In this document: in pieces, positions 42,055 to 52,232 of the stretch
How positions within the stretch are numbered: position 1 is the stretch's first letter
Layout of the letters: each line of letters opens with the position of its first letter
Assembly: GCA_030407315.1 (NCBI GenBank)
Contig: JALQPE010000012.1
Coordinates: 248,001-312,000, forward strand
DNA: 64,000 bases
From: Asparagopsis taxiformis
Taxonomy: Eukaryota > Rhodophyta > Florideophyceae > Bonnemaisoniales > Bonnemaisoniaceae
Direction of reading: 5' to 3'
Notes under the pieces: model-generated
The model's database searches: none
Told to the model about the DNA's origin: nothing
Seen by the model: the letters and a program-made list of their open reading frames with translations, nothing else
Made by a program: the position numbers and the translations under genes

Positions 42055-45012
42055 ATGTCGCGCGATGATAACGCTCTGCCGAGTTGGCTTCGCGCCGGCG
42101 CTGCGCCTCGCGACGAACCGTCGACGCCCACTAACGCGTCTCCTCGCACTGCGCGCATCGCGTTCCCTTCTCTTTCAAGCCCGGAGAGTCCCTATTACAC
42201 GTCCATGGCGCAAGCATCCTCCTCAACCGTACCCGTAACCGCGAGCGGCCGTGGCGGCCGTGGCGTCGTCGCGTCGTCTGACGTTGTCGCTACGGTGGAT
42301 GCGACCGCGACTCCAACTTCTGCGTCCGCTGCGCGCTCTGGGAGCGGCGTCCCACTTCGTTCGGTTCCTGCGCCTGCGTCCGTTTCGCTTCCGTCGGCCG
42401 CGCAAGACGCTCCCGAGTCGGTTCCGCGCGCGCGCTACGACGACCCGATCGCGTTCCGATTCATGCCACGCCCAATGCCGACGTGGGCGGAATTGGGCCG
42501 TCGCTACTTCTACCCGCAGCGCTTTCAGTGGACGCGCATCGCTGATGTGACACGCTACGCCGTGTTACCCGGCCACAAGGATGCGCAAGCGGTGTGGGAC
42601 GCGCGGCGCGAATCGGCGTTGTGCGATTTGGCGGTTCCCGCGAACTTACCGTGCGACGCGTACTTTCTCGAAGACGAAGCCGACGAACGACTCGTACGCC
42701 ACTTGGCCCGGTTGCGCGTGATGCGTCGCGACGAATTTGCGCGAGTCGACCCATGGGCCGCGGCGCCCAGTGCGGGCTTCTTACTTGACGGCGGCGTTCC
42801 GTGGAACGACGTCGAGCACGAAGGGGAGGCGAGCGTGCCATGGTTCCTGAACGCGGATATGCGCCCGGAAGCGCGGCGCGAGTTGCGTTTGCGGCGTACG
42901 TCGGGTTACTTCGTTACGTATCGCGATATCGAGTTTCGCGAGTTTCCTGATGACCGCGTCGCCGCTTTCTTCCCGCGTTACGATGCGCGCGATTGGCTGG
43001 AAGCGCCCGACTCGCTGTCGGTGCCGCTTCCCTGCGTGTTCCATTACGCGCCATCGGTACTGCTCGGGCGCGACGTTCCGGTCGAGGCTCGTTCGTATTT
43101 CTAGGCTATCGCTCTAAGCGAGTGGGTGGTGATGGTTGCCGCCGCGTGGCTTCACGTCGCTTACGTCGAGCACCGCTTCTTGCGCTTAAGCGAAAAACTG
43201 ATCGCGGGAATCGAGCGCGTCGGCGTTTCGGCGATCGTGCGGGGCGGAACGTACACGGCGGCGCATCTCGAAAGTCTCCTGACGGAGCATCGCGCGTGCG
43301 CGTGGGACGAAACTCCGGTTTTTGATCTCGCGCCTGGCATGGACTTCAAGGAGGGCGGGCAGTGGTTGCCCTGGAGCGCGGAGCGCGGCGTCGTCGACTG
43401 GGCGCATGGTTCGCTTGGCGTTCACCGGCATACTGAAATTCCACATCTCCTTCTCAAGTCGCCGCGCAATCCGTCGCGCGACGCGTTTGCGAATTTAGAA
43501 GCGCGCGATGTCGTTACCGTTGATGCAGTGTTATCAGCGCTATCAACTAACGAACTGCATGTTATGCGCGCGACTGATTCGCGCGAGTACGCGCAGTATC
43601 TTGGCATGGCGGCGCTGTTGGCGATCGAGCGTCGGCGCTTCCGAGACGGCCGGTATTCTCTCTTCTCCGAGCCGCCGCGCGCTCCTATCGACGTCGAGCG
43701 ACTCGACGCGGCGCTGCGCGCGGAGTACGTGAAGGTTTACAACGAGTTGCAGGCCTTGAAAGCAGCGTCTTCCGGCCACGGCGGGGCTGCAGCGTCCAGC
43801 AGTGCGGGCGACGGCGGGGCGGCGGTCAGCAGCGCGGCGAAGAGCGGCGCGGGTGACGGTGCTGTTGCGGGCAGCCGCACGGGCGCAGGCGATACAACGG
43901 TTGATAACGTGGCGGCAAGTGACGCGGCGACCATTGCCAACGAGGCGGGTACTGTTTTGGCCGAATTAGACGCGAACGTGTTGCGGGGCCAGCTTGCCGC
44001 CGCCGAAAAGGGGCGGGAGGAGGCGTTGGCGCGCGTGTCGTTGCTCGAAGGAGCTCGCGACGACGCTTTGGCGCAAATGGCCTCCGCCGTGGAGGGCTGC
44101 AGCGAAGCGCTGGCGCGTCTGGCGTCGGTCGAGCAGAGCCGTGACGAGGGGGTGGCGCGGGTGACGACGATTGGGCAAGCGCGCGACGACGCTGCGGCGC
44201 GCCTTAGCAAAGCGAATGCAACGCGCAATGAAGCGGTGAGTCTCGTGCACGAGGCTGAAAAGACACTTAAGGACGCGGCTGGACGCGAGGCGACGTTAGA
44301 GCGCAAGGCCGGGGAAGATGCGACGCGGATCGAGCGGATGCACAAGGACATCGGCGACTTGCAAGAACGCGTGGCGAATTACGAACGGGCCGCCAGCGGC
44401 AATCGTGCGATGATCACGACCCTCCAAGAACGTTGCGAGGCTGCTACTTCGGCGCAGGAACGGGCGGAACGCGCGCTTAGCGATGTCGAAGCGAATCTCG
44501 CGGGCGAACGTCAACGGGGCGCGGAGCGTGTTGCTGCGGTGCGTCGGGTGTATACTGCGCGTGAACGGGAGACCGTTCGTAGGATCCAGGATACGATCGA
44601 ACGCACGCATCGCCTCGGCACGACGCTGAATGATATCGTTGGCTCAGTGCAGCGGTCGCCCGAAACGTCCGCGGCGGGGGTGGTGTCTAACAGCGAGACG
44701 CAGTCGGTCAGCGGTCTTAACGAGGGTGCGGAACGGGAAGGTGATACGTCGGTCGCGGTGGGAAGCGACGGGGCTGGTCGCGGTGGCGCGCGTCCCACGA
44801 CTCGCTCTCGCGCGGCGGCCGCAGCGGCTACACGTCCCGGCGTTCCTCCTTTGCGTCTCGGCGTGCAAGACGGGCGCGTCGTCCGCGTGCTGAATTCCGA
44901 GCGACGACGCAATCACCAAGCAGACACGGCTTCAAGTCGTGCTCGCGCGCGCGGCGCAACGGGCAGTTCTTCGAGCCGACGCACGCGCCGCGAGGATAAT
45001 GCACGTGAGTGA
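42055..45012 (+). pseudogene. Antisense ORF of element B (aORF), one amber stop
   Basis: 985 codons with a single TAG at 43102-43104; element C has TGG at that place. The N-terminus starts MSRDDNALPSWLRAG, then about 110 disordered Ala/Ser/Pro residues. The conserved globular part (about 120-560) has VPANLPCDAYFLEDEADERL, PSAGFLLDGGVPWNDVEHEG, LPCVFHYAPSVLLG, and a hydrophobic helix EWVVMVAAAWLHVAYVE. The C-terminal 300 residues are heptad-rich (nt 43940-44650) and form a probable long coiled coil. The end is basic. No named domain recognised. It runs opposite to the pol genes of its element. It is about 80% identical in the conserved part to the ORF of C, with many silent changes, so it was long under protein-level selection. 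Confidence 0.75.
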
Positions 45013-46662
45013 GCTTCTTCGTCCACATCCGAGTTAGCCGGTGACCCATTCTACTCCCTTCATTAAACCTCTTATGTTTTGTTAACTTTGCCTTGGCCAT
45101 TCTTCCTTTCGTCCGCGCGGCGCGGGTTGCGTTTGCGGCTCATGCGTAGGCTCGACGGCGTATCGCGCACGACTGCGGCGGCGTCCAGCAGCTTCTCGGA
45201 ATGTCGTGCGGACGTCCGGGCGGAGAGTTATTAGCCACGGTTCGGTGCGAATTTCGTCGCGCGAGTCGCCGCTTGAAGCGGTGATTGCCCAGTGACCGCG
45301 TCGACGCTCGGAATTCGCGAGCGACGCGGTTGGGGGCGCGTGGGGCGAGGCGGGAGAGAGGGGGATAGAGCTGTTGGCCGGTAGGCATCCAGAACGGGCG
45401 CGTTCTCGTCGCGCTTATCGTAGCGCGTTCGTCGCGTTTCGTTCGCGTTTCGTCCGCGTTTCGTCGCGCTTCGTTCGCGTTTCGCTCGCGTTTCGTGGAC
45501 TGGGTTTCTAATGCTCTGGTTTTTAGCGAGCGTCTAGGTGGGGGTCCCGGCCCCGGGGGTTTGGGGTTCGCCATGGCCTTCCAGGACGAGGAGGAGGGGC
45601 GTGTGGGTGGCATCCCTCTTTCCAGCGGAGGCTTTCGTTTGCTGGTATTCTGCGTCGTTCCCAGCCACCCGTGTGGTTCGTCGCGTACGCGCGTATGTGA
45701 ACAGCCAATCCGGGGATGCCACCAGGAAGCATCTCGCCACGGCGTCGGGGCAGATCGGCGCCGCCCATTTTTGGCCTGCCCCGGCCTCGGCTCGTTTTTC
45801 GGCCTATAATCTTCCAGCACCGTAAATGGCCATGCTGTATGGGACAATCCCTCCTCCGCAACGACCAATCCGGTGTGCGCGCTTCCCTTTTTTCGCGCGT
45901 AATTGCGCTGTCGGGCGTGCCCACCCCTGGGGATTCTGGCGTTGTCAGCATGGGGGATGGGAGGCGAACGGCACCTGGACTCCCGGCTACGGTTGCCGTT
46001 TGGGTTCGTGCGGGAGCGGAAGGCGGACGGTGGAATGCGACGGTTGCGCGGTGAGAACGGCTACGCGAAAAGCGGCGATGCGGCTGCGCGGCGAAGGGTG
46101 AACGCGATTGCGTGGCGTCGGTCAAGCGTGGTCGCGTTGCGTCAAACGGTTGCGCGGCAAGCGGTGGCGCGGTTGCGTGGCGAACGGTGGCGCAGTTGCG
46201 TTGCGTCAAACGGTTGCGCGGCAAGCGGTGGCGCGGTTGCGTGGCGAACGGTGGCGCAGTTGCGTTGCGTCAAACGGTTGCGCGGCAAGCGGTGGCGCGG
46301 TTGCGCGGCGAGAGCGACATGCGGCGAGGGCGTACAACAACGGCGGTGTAGTAGCGATGGCGCGGTTGCGCGGCATGCAACGACAGGCGACGGTTGCGCG
46401 ACGACAACGATTGCGTGGTAGCGCGGCGATGTGACGCTTGGCGATTGCGCGGCGAAAGATGAACGCGATTGCGTGGCGTCGGTCAGGCGCGGTCGCGTTG
46501 CGTCAAACGGTTGCGCGGCATGCGATGGAAGCGATTGCGTGGCAAACGGTGGCGCAGTCGCGCGGCGAAAACGACAAGCGGCGATGGAAGGCTTGGCCCG
46601 CGTGTTTATCTACGCGTCGGTTCCGCTGGGCGTAACTGGCGTGTTCAGCCCCGTTCCGCGCG
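45013..46662. other. Spacer between aORF and pol of element B
   Basis: About 1.65 kb, extremely GC-rich, no supported gene. Short CGCGTTTCGT-type repeats at 45415-45500 and the 64-bp array below produce false repetitive frames on both strands. Confidence 0.6.
46140..46600. repeat. 64-bp tandem repeats and diverged units in element B
   Basis: Two exact 64-bp units (46140-46203, 46204-46267) starting CGTCAAACGGTTGCGCGGCA, then a partial third, then diverged pieces to about 46600. Equivalent in place to the 350-bp array of element A. Confidence 0.85.
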
Positions 46663-49600
46663 TCAGTTGCGCGGTGCGTGCGAAGGCGTTCGTCGACTCG
46701 CGATGCGCGCGCTCGCGCGGCTGGGCAGCGTTATGCGTGGGGCGTCGCCGCGTGCCGGTCGCTTTCTACGATTGCGCGGTGACGTGGCGTCAACCTCGGT
46801 GTTGCGCGCAGTGTTTTCAGAGGCGGAGCGTCCGCGGTCGCGGCGGAAGCGGGCAACGATGGGCGCGGGTAACGAGCTTTCGGGTTCCCAAGTGTCGTCG
46901 CGCGGAGAGAAGCCCTTCCAGCGTACACGGAATACGGGCGCACCGGTGTCGTCGACACCTTCAGCCGTCAATATGTCAATCATGAACTCCCGCGTCCCAT
47001 ATCCTGCTTCAGGGTTGACCTTGCGTGCGTCCTCGAGTACGCGTTCGTCACGTCGCGCTGCGTCGCTTGTGTCCTCCGCGTCGGTCCCCCCTTCTTCGCC
47101 GCTTGGCGTAACCGGCGCGCGCGTCGCGTTGCGCGGTGCTAGGCGAATACGGTCGGAGCTGACGAGTTCGGGCACGCCGTCGATTATGATTTCGTAAGTG
47201 TGCCCGCGGCAGCTTGTGACCGGGAAGGGTCCCGACACGGGATAGTCCAACTTCGAAGGGCGCGTTCTGTCGTCGCGCTGCGTTCGTGTCGTCGCTCCCG
47301 CGCGAGTGTCCAGATATACTTGGTCGCCAACCTTGATGCTCTTGTTCACCGTACGTGCGCCGCGGTCGAAGTCGCGTTTTTATCTCGCCTGCGCTTTCTT
47401 CAGCGCGTTCGCGGCGCGCGCGTACGCGTCGGATAGCTTCGCGAGAAACTCCATGCGGAGGAACGGCGTGCTGCGAATCGTGTCGACCTGCTCCGTCCCC
47501 AGCGATACGGGGTAGCGCGTGAGCGTGAGTTCGAACGGCGACGTATTCGTCGAGCGGTGTATCGCGCGGTTGTATGCGTACGCCAGCGCGTATAGGTGCT
47601 CGTCCCAATTCTTTCGCTCTTCGTCGACATAGTGGCGCAGCGTCGCGACGATGGTGCGGTTCATGCGCTCGACCTGCCCGTTCGATTGCGGGTGATAGGT
47701 AGTCGTGAAGATGTTACGCGTTCCCATTAGCGCGCACGTTTCCTGAAACAGCTTCGAGCGGAACTGCGGTCCGTTATCCGAAAGTAGCGTGCGCGGCGGT
47801 CCGTAAACGAAGACCCAATCTCGGCAAAACGCTTTTGCGACGGCGAGCGCAGATACGCGTCCGAGCGCGATGAGTCGACAGAGCTTGCTGTAGCGATCGG
47901 CGATTACGAGTACGAAGCGGCGTTGGCGCGGGGTCTCGGGCAGCGGTCCCAGAATATCGATAGCGACGTCTTCGAGCGGGCGCGTAGCGGGGAATAGCTT
48001 CAGGGCGTTCGTATGGCGATATTGCGTAACGCGGTTGCGCGCGCACGCATCGCACTGTCTCACCGTGGTGTAGACGTCTACGCTCATCATCGGCCAGTAA
48101 TACGCGCGTCGAATTGCGTCGTACATGCGTCGCGCGCCCCGGGTGTCCTGCAGTTACCGCGTAATGGTTCGCTCGCAGAATACGTCCTTTTATCGCATCG
48201 GGCACAACTATCTGCGTCGCGTTGTCGAGCGGCGCGGTCCTCATTAGTATCCCGTCGGGGGACAGATGGAAGCGCGAGCGCGGCGCGGTTCCGACGTCGC
48301 GTCTCGCGTTCTGGCAGAATTCGTCCGTCGCCTGTTCGCGAATCCACTCGTCAGTGGATACGGGCGGCTCGATACACGACTGAGTTGCCAGTAGGCAGGC
48401 CAAGCTCGGTTAGTATTCTGCGTAGTCGCATAATAGCGCAGCGTCGGTTCGGTCGCATGCGTTCGCGTGCGGTTCGACGATGTTCGCGGCGCCGAAGCAG
48501 GGTATCTCGTCCGGTATTTCCGCCTCGTCGCAGCTTCGCGTGGCCATTCGCGAGAGCGCGTCGGCGATAACGTGGCGTTTTCCCTTCTTGTATTCGACGT
48601 CGAATTCGAACTCGGCGAGTCGCAGTCGCCAGCGCGCGAGTCGTCCTTCCGCGGACGTCATGTTCAGGATCCAACGCAACGAATTATGGTCGGTGCGAAC
48701 CGTGAACTTTCGTCCTTCCAATTATGCGCGTAATAGCAAGACTGCCCATACGACTGCGAGGCATTCGCGTTCCGTCGTCGAATAGTTGCGCTCCGCGTCG
48801 TTAAGCGTGCGCGACCAGTATCCGACTGGATGTAGTACGTCGTCGTCCGCGTCTAGCTGAAGTAGCGCGCATCCGACTTGCCCTTGCGACGCGTCTGTAT
48901 CGAGCACATACGGGTGTCCTTCGCGCGGTAGACGGAGGATTGGCGGAGACAACATCGCTTGTCGCAATGATTCGAACGCGCGCGTTTGCTCCGGCGTCGG
49001 CGCGTGTAAGCTGTCTCCTTGGTCCTTCTTTAGCAACTGCGTAAGTGGCGCCGCGACGAACGCGAATTTTTCGACGAATCGGCGGTACACGTTGCAAGTT
49101 CCTAGGAAACTTCGCAGCTGCGTCTTCGTCGTCGGGTACGTCGCATCGCGCAGTCGTCGGGTACGTCGCATCGCGCAGCGCGTCGCACTTCGTCGTCGGT
49201 ACGGAGAGCTTCCCAGGCGAAATAGTATGTCCCAGGTAGTCCACCGAGCGCTTGAAGAACTCGGTCTTCGCGAATTTCAGCGAAACGCCTGCGCGTCCGA
49301 GGATTCCCAGTATCTCGTCGACGTGGTGCACCTGCGCGTTTACGTCGGCGGAGAAGATGATTACGTCATCCAGGTAGACAAGGCAATGTTGCCACTTCAC
49401 GTTCGCGAGCAAAATGTCGAGCGCGCGCTGAAACGTCGCGGGCGCGTTCGAAAGTCCGAAAGGCATGCGGCGAAAGCGGTACGTACCGACGTGCGACGTA
49501 AACGTAGTCTTATCGCGGTCGGCGTGCGCTACTGGGATTTGCCAGTATCCCGAGTTGCAGTCCAGCGTCGTGAAAACTGTCGTGTTACCGAGCGAATCGA

Positions 49601-50126
49601 CGCAATCGTCCATGCGCGGAATCGGGTACGCGTCCTTCACGGTAGCGGCGTTCAAGCGGCGGTAGTCGATGCAGAAGCAGGAGATCCCGTCCTTCTTAGG
49701 CACGACCACGACCGGGCTCGCCCATTCCGACGTAGCGGGTTCGATTACTCCAGCGCGGAGCATCTTCTCCACTTGCGTACGGATAATTTCGCGCGACGCG
49801 TGTCCGGCGCGATACGGCGGTTGGTTCACGGGGGTCGCCCCCGGAACCAGCTCGATGCGGTGCTCCGTCGCGTGAATGGCTCCCAGTGTGCCGCTCCACA
49901 TGCGCTCATGCTTTCGTAGCATCTCGATAATTTCCGCGTGCAGGTCGTCGTCTACTCGCTCGTCGCATAGCGTCGCGCGTAAGAGTTCTTCCCAAGGCGG
50001 CGTCGCGCTCGCAATTTCGTCGGTTTCGCGCGGGTCCGGCGGTATCGTAACGTTGCGTTGCGTCGCGTCGCGTCGTCGGGCGGTCGGTCTTGCGGGTCCG
50101 GCGCTTCCTGAGCGACTTGTAGACAC
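46663..50126 (-). pseudogene. Broken pol of element B: RT, RNase H, integrase, chromodomain
   Basis: RT is intact near 50126-49180 (SEWASPVVVVPKKDGISCFC; YLDDVIIFS). A 25-bp tandem duplication at 49128-49177 shifts the frame just after RT. RNase H (VLDTDASQGQVGCALLQLD) is cut by a TAA at 48722, then TVRTDHNSLRWIL continues in frame. The integrase finger (HYAVTAGHPG) loses frame near 48150. The core reads AIDILGPL, LSDNGPQF and NGQVERMNR, with a TAA at 47380. The chromodomain (VFRVRWKGFSPRDDTWEPES) ends at about 46780. Several independent lesions show the element is old and dead. Distinct from element A (different LTR, protease site and array). Confidence 0.9.
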
Positions 50127-50899
50127 CCCACGGGGTTGGGCACGGCGGTGCCCACCTTCATGCCTTTGGGCAATACTTGTAGACGAGTGCCAGCGTTGTG
50201 TACCTGCACTCGGAAGGGTACATTCCTTCGAACCAGCGTCTCCCCGTTGGTTAAACGGAGTAGTTTCTGCGCGTAGAGGTTAGTCGCGGGAAATACGATG
50301 CAGCGCCCTTCAGCGCTCGTGGAAACGTCGATCGCTCGCGTCGCGTTCGGCGGAATCGATGTGCGGCGCGCAGCGCGAATAGGCGCGAAGCTTGTGGGTC
50401 GGGTCGTCTTCGCGGTCGGCGCGCGGCGCGGTTTCGTCGGCGTACGCGGAAGCATCGGGACGTGGTCGCCATAGCGGGTTCGCAACGCGCGCTGCGGTCC
50501 AGTGTAGATAATTTCGACTACGCGGTCGATGAAGTCCGCTCCCAAGATACATGGGACGGATAAACGTGGCATCACCAAAAAGGTTTGGAGATGCGATCGG
50601 GCACCTAGAAAAACGCTAAGTCGCAGCGACGCGTTTGGCGCGAGACGGCGTCCGTTCGCGTCGATAATCGCGCAGCGCAGCGTCGGTGGCGTAGCGTGGT
50701 GCTTCCAGTCGGCGCCTAGTACGTTTTCGCGAATGAGGCTCGGGCCTGCGCCAGTATCAAGCACGGCAGTCACCGCGGTGGCCGTGCGTTGATTATACCC
50801 GACGCGGGTCTCGAGTTTGTAGTTCGCGGTAGGGGTCTGAAACAGGATCACTGTTTCGGGTGGTAACGGAGGCGGTTTTTCGCGCGGTGGTTGCGTCAT
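49952..50899 (-). CDS. Aspartic protease frame of element B
   Basis: 315 codons. The catalytic motif is canonical: TAVLDTGAGPSLIRENV, followed by LSVPCILGADFIDRVVEII, the normal second half of a retropepsin. It overlaps the RT frame by about 175 nt, so pol was probably entered by a frameshift. Upstream it abuts the end of gag. It appears open, but the element around it is dead. Confidence 0.8.
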   Translation of the reverse strand: MTQPPREKPPPLPPETVILFQTPTANYKLETRVGYNQRTATAVTAVLDTGAGPSLIRENVLGADWKHHATPPTLRCAIIDANGRRLAPNASLRLSVFLGARSHLQTFLVMPRLSVPCILGADFIDRVVEIIYTGPQRALRTRYGDHVPMLPRTPTKPRRAPTAKTTRPTSFAPIRAARRTSIPPNATRAIDVSTSAEGRCIVFPATNLYAQKLLRLTNGETLVRRNVPFRVQVHNAGTRLQVLPKGMKVGTAVPNPVGCLQVAQEAPDPQDRPPDDATRRNATLRYRRTRAKPTKLRARRRLGKNSYARRYATSE

Positions 50900-51243
50900 C
50901 GCGCGTCGCGTATCCGTTGAGTGTGGAAGAGCCGGCCCACCCGCTACGGCTCCTCGTAGGCGTTTCCCGGGTCTTCTGCAAAACGAACCGAGTGGGGCGT
51001 CAGCTGCTCGCTGTCATGCGCGTCGTATTCGCGCGTCCGATCGTTGTCGCGCTCGCGCTCGCGCGCGCCCTCGTTTTCGCGCGTTCGCTCGTTGCCGTCG
51101 ACGCGCTGTCGCTCGCTCTCGTTCGCGTCGGCGTGCGCGGAGACTTCGAAGACCTGAACGTTGCGCTGCAGGTTCAGTTCTTCGGGCGTTAGGCGCGCGT
51201 GGCTATGCATTTCGCGAATCGCGGCCTGCTGCTCGGACGAGAG
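50900..51243 (-). pseudogene. C-terminal gag remnant of element B
   Basis: A charged frame (NESERQRVDGNERTRENEGA) ending about 50944. It is truncated at 51243 by the LTR of element C. No zinc knuckle visible in what is left. Confidence 0.4.
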
Positions 51244-52043
51244 TGTAGGACCAGCCGGGGTGGCGATCGCTAAGGGAGTTCTAGAATTGCAGCCGTGTCA
51301 GGGCGAGGTGAACCGTAACGCGCTGGTTGAACTTGCGTTCGCGCGTCGCTCGATCGCGCTGGCGAACGGGTGGTACAACGGCGGAACGCGTAGGGAACGA
51401 TCGCAACACGGGATTCGCGGGCCGGCGCAAGCCGTGATCTCAGGGTGAGATCACCGAGTAAACTCGAGCACAACGCGATCCACACAGGGGTCGTAAATCC
51501 CTGGCCTAGTGGCGTGCGACGCAACGCGCGCTATCGCGGTGCGACGCGGTTCGACGATCGGTTTATGCACAGCGCGCACGCGAACGTCGGCGATCGTGAG
51601 CAACCCGCACGCAACGTTTCAACGCAATCGGTCCTCGCGATTCGCTAAACGCTTAACTCGTAGCTGCGAAGATGCTGGCTGTTTATTGGTAAGGTGCGAA
51701 GCAGAACAACCATTAGTAGCTAACTACCTAGGACAGGTTGTCCTTGCGCGGCCGGCCGGCGGCCGCTCGCTCGCACGCAAAAAGGGAAATATTTGGGAAA
51801 AAGACTTTCGTCATAAAAAACCCAAAAAGGGGAAATAAAGGGAAATTCGCAAAAGGCGCTACACGTGGCGCCAAGCTCGCAGGTTCGTTCGCGCGCACGC
51901 GCTCGCTCAGGCGCGCCGTGACACGTAACCGGATCGCTACGCGTACGCTCGCTTACTAACTAACTAATTCGCGGATGCATGCCGACTCAGCCAGACGCAG
52001 TCGTTACGAGCGCGCGCGCGTCGACCGAATAAATTGTACCACA
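51244..52043 (-). repeat. 3' LTR of element C (800 bp)
   Basis: Starts TGTAGGACCAGCCGGGG and ends GTACCACA, then CTCCCCCCGAC. Similar along its whole length to 41012-41820, with many substitutions and small gaps. Confidence 0.9.
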
Positions 52044-52232
52044 CTCCCCCCGACTAACTCCACAGCGCGTCCTCGCGCGTCATCTTCTCACGCATACCTT
52101 CCGCTGCTTCTTCTCGCGTCTGCTTTTCTCTTTCCTCGTTCTTCTCCTTCGCTGTCACTTTCCTTCCTCTTTCGTTCTCTCTCCTCTACTCACGTTCTCC
52201 GTTTCGCCATCGTCGCCCGCTCCTTCGTCGCG

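Larger units (their letters stand above)
41012..51243 (-). mobile_element. Chromovirus element B (degenerate, minus strand), interrupted by C
   Basis: On the plus strand, in order: 3' LTR (41012-41820), rc polypurine tract, plus-strand aORF, tandem repeats, then minus-strand integrase/RT/protease and the last codons of gag. It inserted in an A-family LTR. The pol frame carries stops and frameshifts, so it is dead. The gag part stops at 51243, where element C begins; the rest of gag and the 5' LTR of B must lie past C and T2, outside the window. Confidence 0.85.

Noticed and set aside
45140..46224. Long minus-strand ORFs rich in Arg/Pro in element B spacer
   Set aside because: Extreme GC content leaves all frames open; they contain short DNA repeats and no conserved counterpart in element C or A.
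41012..52043. The two TGTAGGACC repeats as the LTR pair of a single element
   Set aside because: Each is followed by its own polypurine tract and its own aORF in the same orientation, and the two aORFs are clearly diverged. They are 3' LTRs of two elements.
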